Below are positions 18,126 through 26,880 of a stretch of DNA of 55,794 nucleotides, piece by piece. The stretch lies in assembly GCA_964515195.1 (NCBI GenBank), contig CAZETK010000015.1, positions 1-55,794 of the forward strand, read 5' to 3'. A program made the position numbers and the translations under genes. Every line of letters starts with the position of its first letter. The first letter of the stretch is position 1. The DNA comes from Ga0074139 sp964515195. GTDB lineage: Bacteria > Bdellovibrionota > Bdellovibrionia > Bdellovibrionales > Bdellovibrionaceae. The notes under the pieces are model-generated. The model did no database searches. It had not been told where the DNA came from and saw only the letters and a list, made by a program, of their open reading frames with translations.

Positions 18126-20087
18126 ATGAGTTTTTGTATCTCTGCCCTGGTCGCTATAAGCTTACTCACCGGCTTGAATGCGCATGCTTCATCTAAAGAA
18201 GCTTTTGATAACCAAAAGTATCTCCAGCAATGCGGCGGAAAAGTCTATCCCAAATGCAACAGTGCGGAAATGAATCAAAAAACGATTTATAACGAAGCAC
18301 GAGAGCTCGCCTTAAAATCTGACCGAACTCTGCTTATCAATATGGGAGCTGACTGGTGCGCTCCATGCTTGATTCTGGATGCATTGATAAAATCCGAAAA
18401 AGATGACTTCCTAAAAATAAATGAAAAATATGTTTTCGTAAAATTAAACGGAGACAGTGATTCCTTTAAGTCTCTTCAGAAAGAACACTCATGGCCTGGC
18501 GAAATGTATCCAACCATGATCGTTATAGATCCGAAAACAAATTCCCCCATTACGTCTTTTTTACCCACGGCCTTTAAGAGTTTATCTGATATCGCCACAA
18601 TGCTAAATCAAAGCTTAAATAAAGTGGACCAAAAGCCTCTTAGGTATACCTGGTATCCTTCCTTGAACAGCAAAAATGATTCGAATGTCAGCAATCAGCT
18701 GCTACTGCGACCGATCGAGTTAGAAAAAGATACTCAATCTCTTCCATCAACTTATTTTGTTACAATCCCCGACAAGCCCAGCAAAGAAAAAGCCCTCTCA
18801 TTTTATAATCAGGGCCTGGTAAATTTGTTTGGCTTCCACTATGTTGATGCCGCAAGATCCTTTCGCTCGGCCATTCTGATCGAGCCTAAGTTTTACTCTG
18901 CTTACACAATGTTAGCCTTAGCCCTTAATGATCTCTACTTATTTCATCTTGGTGATGATGGCCTCAATCCCATGATAATGGCTCGAGAGCTAAAGAAGGA
19001 TTTGAATTTAACTGAATCTGAACTGGCCTTTGCTGACTATGTGGAAGCCAAATTGTGCTCTGAAAACAGTCGAATTTGTAACCAACTGGGCATACCCTCC
19101 GGTGAGCTCGCCTTTGAGGCCCTTAATCAAGCCGCTTTGAAGGTCTATGATGTCGTTAAAAAAGAATCTTCAAATGGAATTTTGAACCTGGATTTTGCCG
19201 TAATAGCTAATCAGTATTCTCCAGAAAATTTGCAACAACTACTTGTGGCTGCTCCCTCCCATCCTGGGATCCATCACTATTTGGTTCACCTTTATGAAGG
19301 CACAAATCTTTACCGTGAAGCCGTCTTTCACGCCGAACAATTTGTGAGGACTGCTCCGAAGATTGCTCATTCATATCATATGTATGGGCATGTGTTGCCT
19401 AAAGTGGGAAAGTGGCAGCAGGCCGTTTCGCAGTTTCTTAAAGCCGATGAGTTGCACCAGGCCTGGTTTCGCAAGAATAAAGCCAAGTCTTGGGAGGACT
19501 GGCACTACGAACACAATCTCAATCTTTTGGCTCATGCCTATTTCTTCGGTGGGAAATATGATGTAGCGGAAAAATACTGGCAAAGACGATGTTTTGAACT
19601 AAAGAAGCAGAATTGTGACGAGTACTACACTTTCCTCATAGTCACGAATAAGGCGGGCCAAGCAAAAAGGCTTATTCAGGAACATATCAGTGAATTGAAG
19701 ACTCAAACTGCAGGATTTACCGCCCTGATGATTGAGTCCTTAGCCACAGAGACTCTGTTTTTAGCAGAGCTCATGTTGGCCGACAACAAGACGGAAGCCC
19801 TCAAGATATTTTCAAATTCAAAACCCATTTTTATTACCCCACAAGAGGAAGATGGATGGTATTCAACCGTTGGGGCCATTATCAATGCTGATAAGCTAAG
19901 TGCAGCTGAAAAAGATTCAATTCTAAACAAAATTCAGAGCTCGATGGCCGGAGGTGGCTTTGATAGTTGGTCTGAGGCAGTATTGCTGGCTGAGTACTAT
20001 AAAAAGCTTGCTCTGAAATTTGGCCACATCAATTTTGCCAGCTCCATTGAAGTCACCAAACAGGCTGTCGGATTCAGATGTAAATAG
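18126..20087 (+). CDS. Secreted thioredoxin-fold protein with TPR-rich C-terminus
   Basis: 653 residues. Residues 1-21 are a signal peptide (ISLLTGLNAHA). A thioredoxin fold covers about 30-165 with the active-site pair C78/C81 in ADWCAPC and a cis-proline region EMYPTMIVID. From about residue 220 there are TPR-like helix pairs (FYNQGLVNLFGFHYVDAARS, SYHMYGHVLPKVGKWQQAVS). AAGGA lies seven bases before the ATG, which fixes the start. Inferred role: thiol-disulfide chemistry in the periplasm with TPRs binding a partner. The fusion of both on one exported chain is uncommon. Confidence 0.85.
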   Translation: MSFCISALVAISLLTGLNAHASSKEAFDNQKYLQQCGGKVYPKCNSAEMNQKTIYNEARELALKSDRTLLINMGADWCAPCLILDALIKSEKDDFLKINEKYVFVKLNGDSDSFKSLQKEHSWPGEMYPTMIVIDPKTNSPITSFLPTAFKSLSDIATMLNQSLNKVDQKPLRYTWYPSLNSKNDSNVSNQLLLRPIELEKDTQSLPSTYFVTIPDKPSKEKALSFYNQGLVNLFGFHYVDAARSFRSAILIEPKFYSAYTMLALALNDLYLFHLGDDGLNPMIMARELKKDLNLTESELAFADYVEAKLCSENSRICNQLGIPSGELAFEALNQAALKVYDVVKKESSNGILNLDFAVIANQYSPENLQQLLVAAPSHPGIHHYLVHLYEGTNLYREAVFHAEQFVRTAPKIAHSYHMYGHVLPKVGKWQQAVSQFLKADELHQAWFRKNKAKSWEDWHYEHNLNLLAHAYFFGGKYDVAEKYWQRRCFELKKQNCDEYYTFLIVTNKAGQAKRLIQEHISELKTQTAGFTALMIESLATETLFLAELMLADNKTEALKIFSNSKPIFITPQEEDGWYSTVGAIINADKLSAAEKDSILNKIQSSMAGGGFDSWSEAVLLAEYYKKLALKFGHINFASSIEVTKQAVGFRCK

Positions 20088-20175
20088 CGGATTAATCAAT
20101 CTCTTATGACTTACTCTTAGAACTAGCCTAATAATCGCTTTCAAGACGAGCGCCCAGGATAGGTTTTTAATTTCT

Positions 20176-21594
20176 CTAAATAATAGGGGCTAACAGATTA
20201 GCTGCCCTTGAAAATAGCTTCTTTCTAAAAGGTAAATTCCTCATGTATTCCGAAGTGATTTGTGTCGAATTCGAAAAGTCGTTCTTTAGCATTTCTTCCA
20301 TATCATGGATGAAATTTTTCTCCACAGCGATAGCCATAATTTCGAAATTGATAAATAAAGAACGTGAATCCAAATTGGCTGACCCGACCGAGCCGGCGCA
20401 GTCGTCAATTAGCATCACCTTTTCATGAAGAAATCCTGGCAAATAACGATAGAACTTCACACCCATCTGCAGCAGCCTATCAATATGGGTCTTCATGGCC
20501 GCCATAACTAAGGCGTTGTCTCCATAGGAAGGAACAAGTATGCGTACATCAACTCCCCTCAATACGGCGAGTGTAAGAGCGTTGCTTAAGCCCTCAGATG
20601 GAACAAAATAAGGATTTGCAATCCATATTCGTTTTTTCGCTGCCAAAATCAAGGTCAGATGCGCTTGCAAACAAGATTCGATCTCATCGGCCGGGCCGGT
20701 ATGCAAAACCATTACGGGGGCGCCATCTGAACATTTGTCGGGTATCCAATCCAGATCAGGAGTTCTTTCACAAGCCCAATGCCAGTCCTTTAAAAAAGAT
20801 AACTGAGCAGAAAGGGCAGCGGGACCTTCGATCCGTAAATGCGTATCGCGCCAAGGGCCCATGGATTTCCATCGACCCAGATAATCATCTCCAATATTAA
20901 GGCCCCCCACAAAGCCGACCTTTCCATCAATGACAAGCACTTTACGGTGATTTCGGAAGTTAATTTGAAGGCGACCCAGAAGGGTCTTGGTATTTTCAAA
21001 GTCCTCAATTTCAATACCCGCGGAAATCAGTTCACGGCGAAGCTTGCGAGAAATTTTGGTTCCAATCCCATCGTATAGAAAATAGATTCGTATGCCTTGG
21101 CGAGCCTTTCTCTTTAAGGCTTCTATGAATTTCCGCCCCGATCGATCATCTCGAAAAATATAGGTTTGTAATAGAATATATTTTTGGGCTCTTTCAATTT
21201 CATCAAGCATTTTAGGAAACGCCCTATCCGCGTTCACCAGAAGGTGCGTACGGCTATGGGCCATAAACCCAGGCTGCTTTGTAACGGCCGCAACCTGAGA
21301 AAGAGGTATCAGTGACTCCAGCGTAAAGACTTCCGTCTTGTAAATACCCTCAATTTCATCCGCCTCACGAAGGGCATGCCGGTCCAATTCACGACGCTCT
21401 TTCACGTAACCATAGAATTTATTTCGACCGAAAACTAAAAAAGCTGGAACAGCCAAAAACGGAAAGCCAAGCAATCCCACGACCCATGCCGTTGCGCCTT
21501 GTGGGGTTCGCGAGCGCCATAAGGCAATGACCGCGAATATGATTCCCGAAATATAGAACGCAATAGTAATAGCACCCAAAATTTCCGATCTCAT
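20176..21594 (-). CDS. cls: Cardiolipin synthase, phospholipase D type
   Basis: About 472 residues, membrane-bound. Two N-terminal helices precede two PLD domains, each with an HxKxxxxD motif: H216 in HRKVLVIDGKVGFVGG and H390 in HEKVMLIDDCAGSVGS. The enzyme joins two phosphatidylglycerol molecules into cardiolipin. I start at the ATG of MRSEILG; a TTG ten codons upstream is possible but has no better ribosome binding site. Divergent from the Usp/antiporter/MscS operon, 180 bases away, so both may respond to membrane or osmotic stress. Confidence 0.94.
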   Translation of the reverse strand: MRSEILGAITIAFYISGIIFAVIALWRSRTPQGATAWVVGLLGFPFLAVPAFLVFGRNKFYGYVKERRELDRHALREADEIEGIYKTEVFTLESLIPLSQVAAVTKQPGFMAHSRTHLLVNADRAFPKMLDEIERAQKYILLQTYIFRDDRSGRKFIEALKRKARQGIRIYFLYDGIGTKISRKLRRELISAGIEIEDFENTKTLLGRLQINFRNHRKVLVIDGKVGFVGGLNIGDDYLGRWKSMGPWRDTHLRIEGPAALSAQLSFLKDWHWACERTPDLDWIPDKCSDGAPVMVLHTGPADEIESCLQAHLTLILAAKKRIWIANPYFVPSEGLSNALTLAVLRGVDVRILVPSYGDNALVMAAMKTHIDRLLQMGVKFYRYLPGFLHEKVMLIDDCAGSVGSANLDSRSLFINFEIMAIAVEKNFIHDMEEMLKNDFSNSTQITSEYMRNLPFRKKLFSRAANLLAPII

Positions 21595-21774
21595 CTCGAC
21601 TCTAATTTGCCGAGTCCCTCCCAATATAGCAACTTCCTATGTTTTTGTTGTTGCCGATTGTCAGTTTACCGCATAGACGATGGTAGAAACCCTCCATAAA
21701 GGTTTTTTTATAAAGATTTTCTTGTAGAAAACCTTTGTGTCCCCTAAACCTGATAGACAGGGAGAACATAGTTA

Positions 21775-22662
21775 ATGCGAACCGCACTTATCACAGTGGA
21801 TCCAGCCGCGACAAAAGCTTCGACATTTCGTAACTACTGTGATTTAATTCGACTGTTTCAATCAAAAGGTTTGTTTAAGAAGTCTTCTGTTGTGGCGGCC
21901 ATTCACCCGTCACTGTACCCTACACCTATTTCCTGGTACCAAAAGTCCAAAACTAAACTCGCCAAAGATGCACTTGAGTCTCTTCAAAATTCTTGTCGGG
22001 GAAAATTTCAGTTCGATGCGGTTAAGGTCCTGCGCTCAGACACCCATGACCAAGAAAGCCTAGTCAGGCAAATCTCAAATTTCGGACGAGCAAATGATGC
22101 TGATGTTCTTGTTATTTCCAGCCACAATCGAAAGGGCCTTCCCTATTGGGTCCTGGGAAGTTTTGCAGAAACGGCTTCTTTAACTTCTGCTTTGCCTGTT
22201 TTGATTTTAAAGCCCCATCATAAAATCAAAGATTTCTCTTCCGAAGTGCGAATGGTGGTATGTATTGACGTCGGTGTCCCAATATCCCAACCCGATCTCA
22301 ACTGGATCCTGAGCTCCGCTCGTGATGCTAATGCCCATGTAGACTGGGTTTATATAGAACCCAGCCCGATTCCTCTTCTTGAGACTCTTCAACAAGCGAA
22401 AGAAAAGCCTGAGGCCGAAAAAATTCTAGGCGGCTTACGGTCCGCTGCTGCCAAAAAGGGAATTAAATCTAGCGTCAAGGTTCTTCAGGAATATACCTCA
22501 ATCGCCCATACTCTAGTAGACTATGCCGATAGCCGAAAAGCTTGGTTAACAATTACCTTAAGCACTAGGCGATCTCGAGCCCGCCGTCTGTGGCTAGGCT
22601 CCACTGGGCGACAAGTTCTGAAGCTGACAAAGCGTCCATTTTTAAATTTACGTTGGGAGTAG
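21775..22662 (+). CDS. Tandem UspA-like universal stress protein
   Basis: 295 residues with two Usp-like alpha/beta halves. The first half ends in the family pattern VISSHNRKGLPYWVLGSFAE followed by LPVLILKP; the second (from about 160) is more degenerate but repeats the fold, ending STGRQVLKLTKRPFLNL. The ATP-binding glycines of classic UspA are only partly kept, so nucleotide binding is uncertain. The stop is five bases before the antiporter GTG, whose Shine-Dalgarno lies inside this gene's last codons. Usp proteins often regulate ion transporters, which fits the operon. Confidence 0.8.
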   Translation: MRTALITVDPAATKASTFRNYCDLIRLFQSKGLFKKSSVVAAIHPSLYPTPISWYQKSKTKLAKDALESLQNSCRGKFQFDAVKVLRSDTHDQESLVRQISNFGRANDADVLVISSHNRKGLPYWVLGSFAETASLTSALPVLILKPHHKIKDFSSEVRMVVCIDVGVPISQPDLNWILSSARDANAHVDWVYIEPSPIPLLETLQQAKEKPEAEKILGGLRSAAAKKGIKSSVKVLQEYTSIAHTLVDYADSRKAWLTITLSTRRSRARRLWLGSTGRQVLKLTKRPFLNLRWE

Positions 22663-22667
22663 TATCG

Positions 22668-24158
22668 GTGCCGGGCTTTGAGTTTCATCACCATTCCTTA
22701 GAGTTCATTCTTTTATTTGCATCCATCCTCATGATTTCTTCTGTATTGGCCAATCGAATCTCATCCCGCTTTGGCGTTCCTGCTTTGTTACTATTTCTTA
22801 CTATTGGGATGCTAGCCGGCTCGGAAGGGCCTGGAGGGATAGATTTTGATAATTACTACCTGGCCTTTTCAGTTGGAAGCGTATCTTTGGCTCAGATTAT
22901 TTTTGACGGCGTCCTTAGAACTTACTGGGTTAAAATTAAGCCCGATATCAAATTGGGCGTCTCTCTTTCTTTTGTTGGAACCGTCGTGACGGGAATCCTG
23001 ACAGGGATATTTGCTCGCTACGCTCTTAATTTAACTTGGGTTCAGGGTTTTTTGTTAGGCGCTATTGTATCATCAACAGATGCGGCCGCAGTTTTTAGTA
23101 TCCTTCGCGCCAAAGGCTTATCCTTAAAAGGCTCATTGAAACAACTTCTTGAGTTCGAGGCTGGGAGCAACGACCCCGTGGCCATTTTTCTTACCGTAGG
23201 GGTTTTAACCTACGCGGCAGCCACCGAATCTAACACCCTTATGTCCTTTATTGCGTTGTTCTGTTTACAAGCCGGTGTCGGTCTTGCCATGGGCTGGCTT
23301 GGAGGCAAAGCCATTCGCTGGGTCAATAACAATATAGGAATTGAGTATGAAGGCCTCTATGGAGTTTTGATGCTTGGTCTTGTGTTATTCCTCTTTGCTT
23401 TAACCGCTACGCTCAAGGGAAGTGGTTTTTTGGCTGTTTACGTGGCTGGTCTTTATGTTGGCAATACCGACCTCATTCACAAAGGCAATACCACCCGATT
23501 TGTTGATGGAATCGCATGGATGGCACAGATCCTTGTCTTTGTCACATTAGGCTTGCTGGTGTTTCCATCAAAGGTATTGACCTTGTGGAAGGAAGGTCTG
23601 CTTCTAGCTTTTTTTATGATGCTTGTGGCAAGGCCCCTCAGTGTATTTATCGCAGCGCCGGGCAAGGCTTTAAAGAAGCGAGAACGCATCTTCGTATCTT
23701 GGGTTGGGCTTCGCGGAGCGGCTCCCGTTATCCTGGCGACCCTACCCTGGAGTGTGAATTTTCCAAACGCGGATAAATATTTTAACCTGGTTTTCTTCGT
23801 CGTTATCATTTCCGTAATTTTCCAAGGTGCTTCAATCCCTTGGTTTGCAAAAAAAGTTGGCGTAACTCAACCCTTGGTAGAAGCTCCACCTTATGCGACA
23901 TCGGCGGATCTTCTGCCGGCTGGTTTTATCTCGATTGAAATGGAAGTCAAAAATGAGTCCCGGGCAGAAAATAAACGAGTTGGAGAAGTTGCATTGCCCG
24001 CTGGTGTGTTGCTCACAAGTATCCAACGGGCGGGACGCTACACAATTCCACATGGTGACACGCTTCTTCTTTCGGGTGATCGCGTTTGGGGACTGGCCAG
24101 AGCCAGTAACCTAAAGGCGCTCGAAGAACTTTTTGGTGAGGCTCATACTGACGGATAA
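22668..24158 (+). CDS. nhaP2: NhaP2-type K+(Na+)/H+ antiporter
   Basis: 496 residues, CPA1 family, about 12 membrane helices. The family pattern LLLFLTIGMLAGSEGPGG is at about residue 40, and the ion-site region is SSTDAAAVFSIL plus FEAGSNDPVAIFLT. From about residue 410 there is a cytoplasmic TrkA-C-like domain. GTG is the start: GGGAG lies eight bases upstream, and longer readings would overlap the Usp gene and add 26 non-family residues. The protein should expel K+ or Na+ in exchange for protons. Confidence 0.92.
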   Translation: MPGFEFHHHSLEFILLFASILMISSVLANRISSRFGVPALLLFLTIGMLAGSEGPGGIDFDNYYLAFSVGSVSLAQIIFDGVLRTYWVKIKPDIKLGVSLSFVGTVVTGILTGIFARYALNLTWVQGFLLGAIVSSTDAAAVFSILRAKGLSLKGSLKQLLEFEAGSNDPVAIFLTVGVLTYAAATESNTLMSFIALFCLQAGVGLAMGWLGGKAIRWVNNNIGIEYEGLYGVLMLGLVLFLFALTATLKGSGFLAVYVAGLYVGNTDLIHKGNTTRFVDGIAWMAQILVFVTLGLLVFPSKVLTLWKEGLLLAFFMMLVARPLSVFIAAPGKALKKRERIFVSWVGLRGAAPVILATLPWSVNFPNADKYFNLVFFVVIISVIFQGASIPWFAKKVGVTQPLVEAPPYATSADLLPAGFISIEMEVKNESRAENKRVGEVALPAGVLLTSIQRAGRYTIPHGDTLLLSGDRVWGLARASNLKALEELFGEAHTDG

Positions 24159-24176
24159 TAAATTAAAGGAGAAGTT

Positions 24177-25394
24177 TTGAACGCGACGGAGCTTGCGGAA
24201 AGATTTCCGCACCTTTTACCCTATGGAAACCTATTACTTCTTGTTCTCGGCTCCTGGGTTTGCTTTTTTTTGGGTCGGCTGATTTTAAGCCAGTTTTTAC
24301 GCCCCCTGGCCAACACTTTGTCGGGGATTTGGGTTCAAACATTCATGAACCAACGCTTTTTAAGTCAGGTTTCATGGGCCGTCCCGGTCACCATTATTTT
24401 TTTTGGAGTTCATTCGATCACAGGGTTGCCAACTACCGTCAGCACCTTAGTCGAACGGATCACGCTGGCCTCATTAGTTGTGATTGCTCTTCGGTCTGTC
24501 ACTACATTATTAAATAACGTCAATGACACCTATATGGGTCTTGAAATTTCCCGACACCGACCCATTAAGGGCTTTATTCAAGTGGCTCTGATCATCCTTT
24601 ATCTATTGGCGCTTATACTGATTGTCTCGATATTGCTGGATCGCTCCCCCTGGGTTTTCTTAAGCGGTCTGGGCGCTATGACCGCAATTCTTATCCTCGT
24701 CTTTCGAGATACCCTGCTGTCCTTAGTGGCGGGCTTTCAATTAACGTCCAATAATTTGATTCGAGTCGGCGACTGGATTGAAATGCCTCAATTTGGCGCA
24801 GATGGCGACGTTGTGGATCTAGCTCTGCATACTGTCAGGGTCCAGAATTGGGATAAAACAATCACAATCATTCCCACCCATAAGTTTCTGGAACATTCCT
24901 TTAAAAACTGGCGTGGAATGCACGAGTCAGGCGGCCGACGCATCAAACGCTCCATTCATGTCGATATGTCGACCGTTCGTTTTTTGACCGAAGAAGAGAT
25001 CCAAAAATTAAGCCGATTTATGCTCTTGAAAGATTACATGATGCAAAAAATTTCGGATCTTAAAAAACACAACGCTGATTATGGCAACGATCCGAATTTG
25101 ATCGTCAACTCACGTCGTCTGACAAATGTGGGAACTTTTCGGGCTTATTTAAGCCATTATCTTCGACAACATCCTGGGATTCATAAAAATATGACTTTTC
25201 TTGTAAGGCATCTCGCTCCGGGTCCCCAGGGCCTTCCCATCGAAATCTATGTTTTTACCAACGACACCCGCTGGGCCGTTTATGAAGGGATTCAAGCCGA
25301 TATTTTTGATCATATTATCGCGATTGCACCTGAGTTTGGCCTTCGAATTTTTCAAAACCCTTCCGGCTCTGACTTACGTGAGCTTAAGAATTAG
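24177..25394 (+). CDS. ybdG: YbdG-type MscS mechanosensitive channel
   Basis: 405 residues, near the usual YbdG length of about 415. Several N-terminal helices, the pore helix region GAMTAILILVFRDTLLSLVAG, then the beta domain VGDWIEMPQFGADGDVVDLALHTV, which is close to the YbdG consensus, and the long C-terminal domain with NWRGMHESGGRRIKRS. Such channels release solutes after osmotic downshock. TTG start with AAAGGAGA five to six bases before it. Third gene of the Usp/antiporter operon; its end overlaps the convergent gene by 11 bases. Confidence 0.92.
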   Translation: MNATELAERFPHLLPYGNLLLLVLGSWVCFFLGRLILSQFLRPLANTLSGIWVQTFMNQRFLSQVSWAVPVTIIFFGVHSITGLPTTVSTLVERITLASLVVIALRSVTTLLNNVNDTYMGLEISRHRPIKGFIQVALIILYLLALILIVSILLDRSPWVFLSGLGAMTAILILVFRDTLLSLVAGFQLTSNNLIRVGDWIEMPQFGADGDVVDLALHTVRVQNWDKTITIIPTHKFLEHSFKNWRGMHESGGRRIKRSIHVDMSTVRFLTEEEIQKLSRFMLLKDYMMQKISDLKKHNADYGNDPNLIVNSRRLTNVGTFRAYLSHYLRQHPGIHKNMTFLVRHLAPGPQGLPIEIYVFTNDTRWAVYEGIQADIFDHIIAIAPEFGLRIFQNPSGSDLRELKN

Positions 25395-25977
25395 AATCCG
25401 CAGAACAGTCCTTTAAAGACTCTTGATCTTCGTACAGCACATTCAAGGATTCGATCAATCGACGGCGGAATTTAGCATATTCAACGAAGTAAACACGCTC
25501 TTTTAGACCCGTCATCAACAATACGTGAAGCGGTGGTACTTCTGAAATAATTCGATTTGTAACTTTCGAAATTTTAAAATCAAGAAACAGAAAACCGAAT
25601 AGCCCCACGGGTGCGGCAACGGCGTTCACCGCAGAGCCAACGACAGTGGCGCCGGCCACATTGCCACTCGTTCCGATCAGCTGGCGATATTCTTCCATCA
25701 GGTTTTCACCGTGGGAAATATCATAACGTAGCTTTCGGAAGTGATTTTCAATCCAACAAAGTGGAACAGTGGCCATGAAGTTGTGGCAGCCCTTATTGGA
25801 GAGGCTCTTTTCAGCATTTTTCATCTCATAGTAACCACACTCTTGAACGTGAACAGTGTGTGGAGAGTTCAGGTCCGAACTTACCCGCAAGATCCTATCT
25901 TTATGAGGACCTATCATTTCGGCCCAGCAGGTAGATGTGAGAATGAGCACAGCCAAAGTCAGTAAAGTTGTTTTCAT
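25384..25977 (-). CDS. Secreted protein of unknown function
   Basis: About 197 residues. MKTTLLTLAVLILTSTCWAEM is a signal peptide, and AGGAGC lies six bases before this ATG, so longer readings are rejected. The mature part begins with a cysteine-bearing segment (QECGYYEMK, KGCHNF, PLCWIENH) and contains one hydrophobic stretch (AGATVVGSAVNAVAAPVGLFGFLFL, about residues 110-134) that could be a membrane helix or hairpin. I recognise no family. Convergent and overlapping by 11 bases with the MscS-type gene. Confidence 0.72.
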   Translation of the reverse strand: MKTTLLTLAVLILTSTCWAEMIGPHKDRILRVSSDLNSPHTVHVQECGYYEMKNAEKSLSNKGCHNFMATVPLCWIENHFRKLRYDISHGENLMEEYRQLIGTSGNVAGATVVGSAVNAVAAPVGLFGFLFLDFKISKVTNRIISEVPPLHVLLMTGLKERVYFVEYAKFRRRLIESLNVLYEDQESLKDCSADSNS

Positions 25978-26147
25978 TTTTGCTCCTATCGCATCACTGT
26001 CCAAAAAATAGCCTAGGAGACCATTTTTGTTACAGTCATTAAAGATCCTGTCTGCCATCTTGTTCTCACATGGGCCTTAATGGGCCTTAATGAACCCCAG
26101 TGAAACCTCAACGAGAGACCTCTATTTCGGGACCTTCAGGATAGGGA

Positions 26148-26651
26148 TTAAGCAAGATCATCGCCAGTGGCGACTCTTTGCTCGAGATCAAGTAAAATAG
26201 TTTTTTTATCCAATCCGCCAGTGTAGCCCCCTAAGGAATTATTGGCGGCGATCACACGGTGGCAGGGAACGATAATCGTTAATGGGTTTTTCCCGTTCGC
26301 AGACCCGACAGCACGCATGGCTTTTTCGTTATGTATTCGCTTGGCGATGTCTCGATAAGAGCAGGTTTGACCATAAGGAATGTTTAAGAGCTCTCTCCAC
26401 ACACGCTTTTGAAACTCACTACCTTGCATCTCTAATGGGAGGTCAAACTTCTGCCGTTTTCCCTCAAAGTATTCTTTTAATTGAGTCTCAGCTTTAGAAA
26501 GAATTGACGGTGCGCCTTTATCGGCTTCGGCGGTTGAGCGTACCATAGGAAGATTTTGAGATTCAAAAAAAACGCCCGTTAGGGCCGTATCTGTGGCCAC
26601 TAAAAACAGGGGACCGATTTTAGAATTCATCTTCTTTTGTAAAGCTCTCAT
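26148..26651 (-). CDS. ogt: Methylated-DNA--protein-cysteine methyltransferase
   Basis: 167 residues. The suicide alkyl acceptor is C130 in IVPCHRVI, with the helix-turn-helix and arginine finger region SYRDIAKRI and MRAVGSANGKNP just before it. The protein removes O6-methyl from guanine in one irreversible step. The N-terminal domain is short, as in Ogt. GGGAG precedes the ATG at good spacing. Stands alone between the secreted protein and the GH13 enzyme. Confidence 0.95.
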   Translation of the reverse strand: MRALQKKMNSKIGPLFLVATDTALTGVFFESQNLPMVRSTAEADKGAPSILSKAETQLKEYFEGKRQKFDLPLEMQGSEFQKRVWRELLNIPYGQTCSYRDIAKRIHNEKAMRAVGSANGKNPLTIIVPCHRVIAANNSLGGYTGGLDKKTILLDLEQRVATGDDLA

Positions 26652-26880
26652 GTTATCTCCCTCAAGACGGCCTAAATGGTTGATCTTAGGTTTACCAACG
26701 GATTTCTTTTAATCCTGAAAGCTGCGTTTGTATAGGATTTGTCGCGATGTAAACGAATTTAACACCTGACAATATCCGGCGTCGGTAAAGGCAATCTTTG
26801 ATCTTCATACGGTGCGAACGGCGCTCTCGCGCTGCTCTCACCCCACAACCAGGCATCGGTGTTGCTTTTACTTAAGCTTT

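Noticed and set aside
26070..26100. Tandem TGGGCCTTAA repeat
   Set aside because: Only two short copies with no protein-coding or regulatory context; likely chance or slippage.
26700..26818. 38-codon minus-strand frame before the GH13 gene
   Set aside because: No ribosome binding site and no coding-like features; the region is probably only a promoter.
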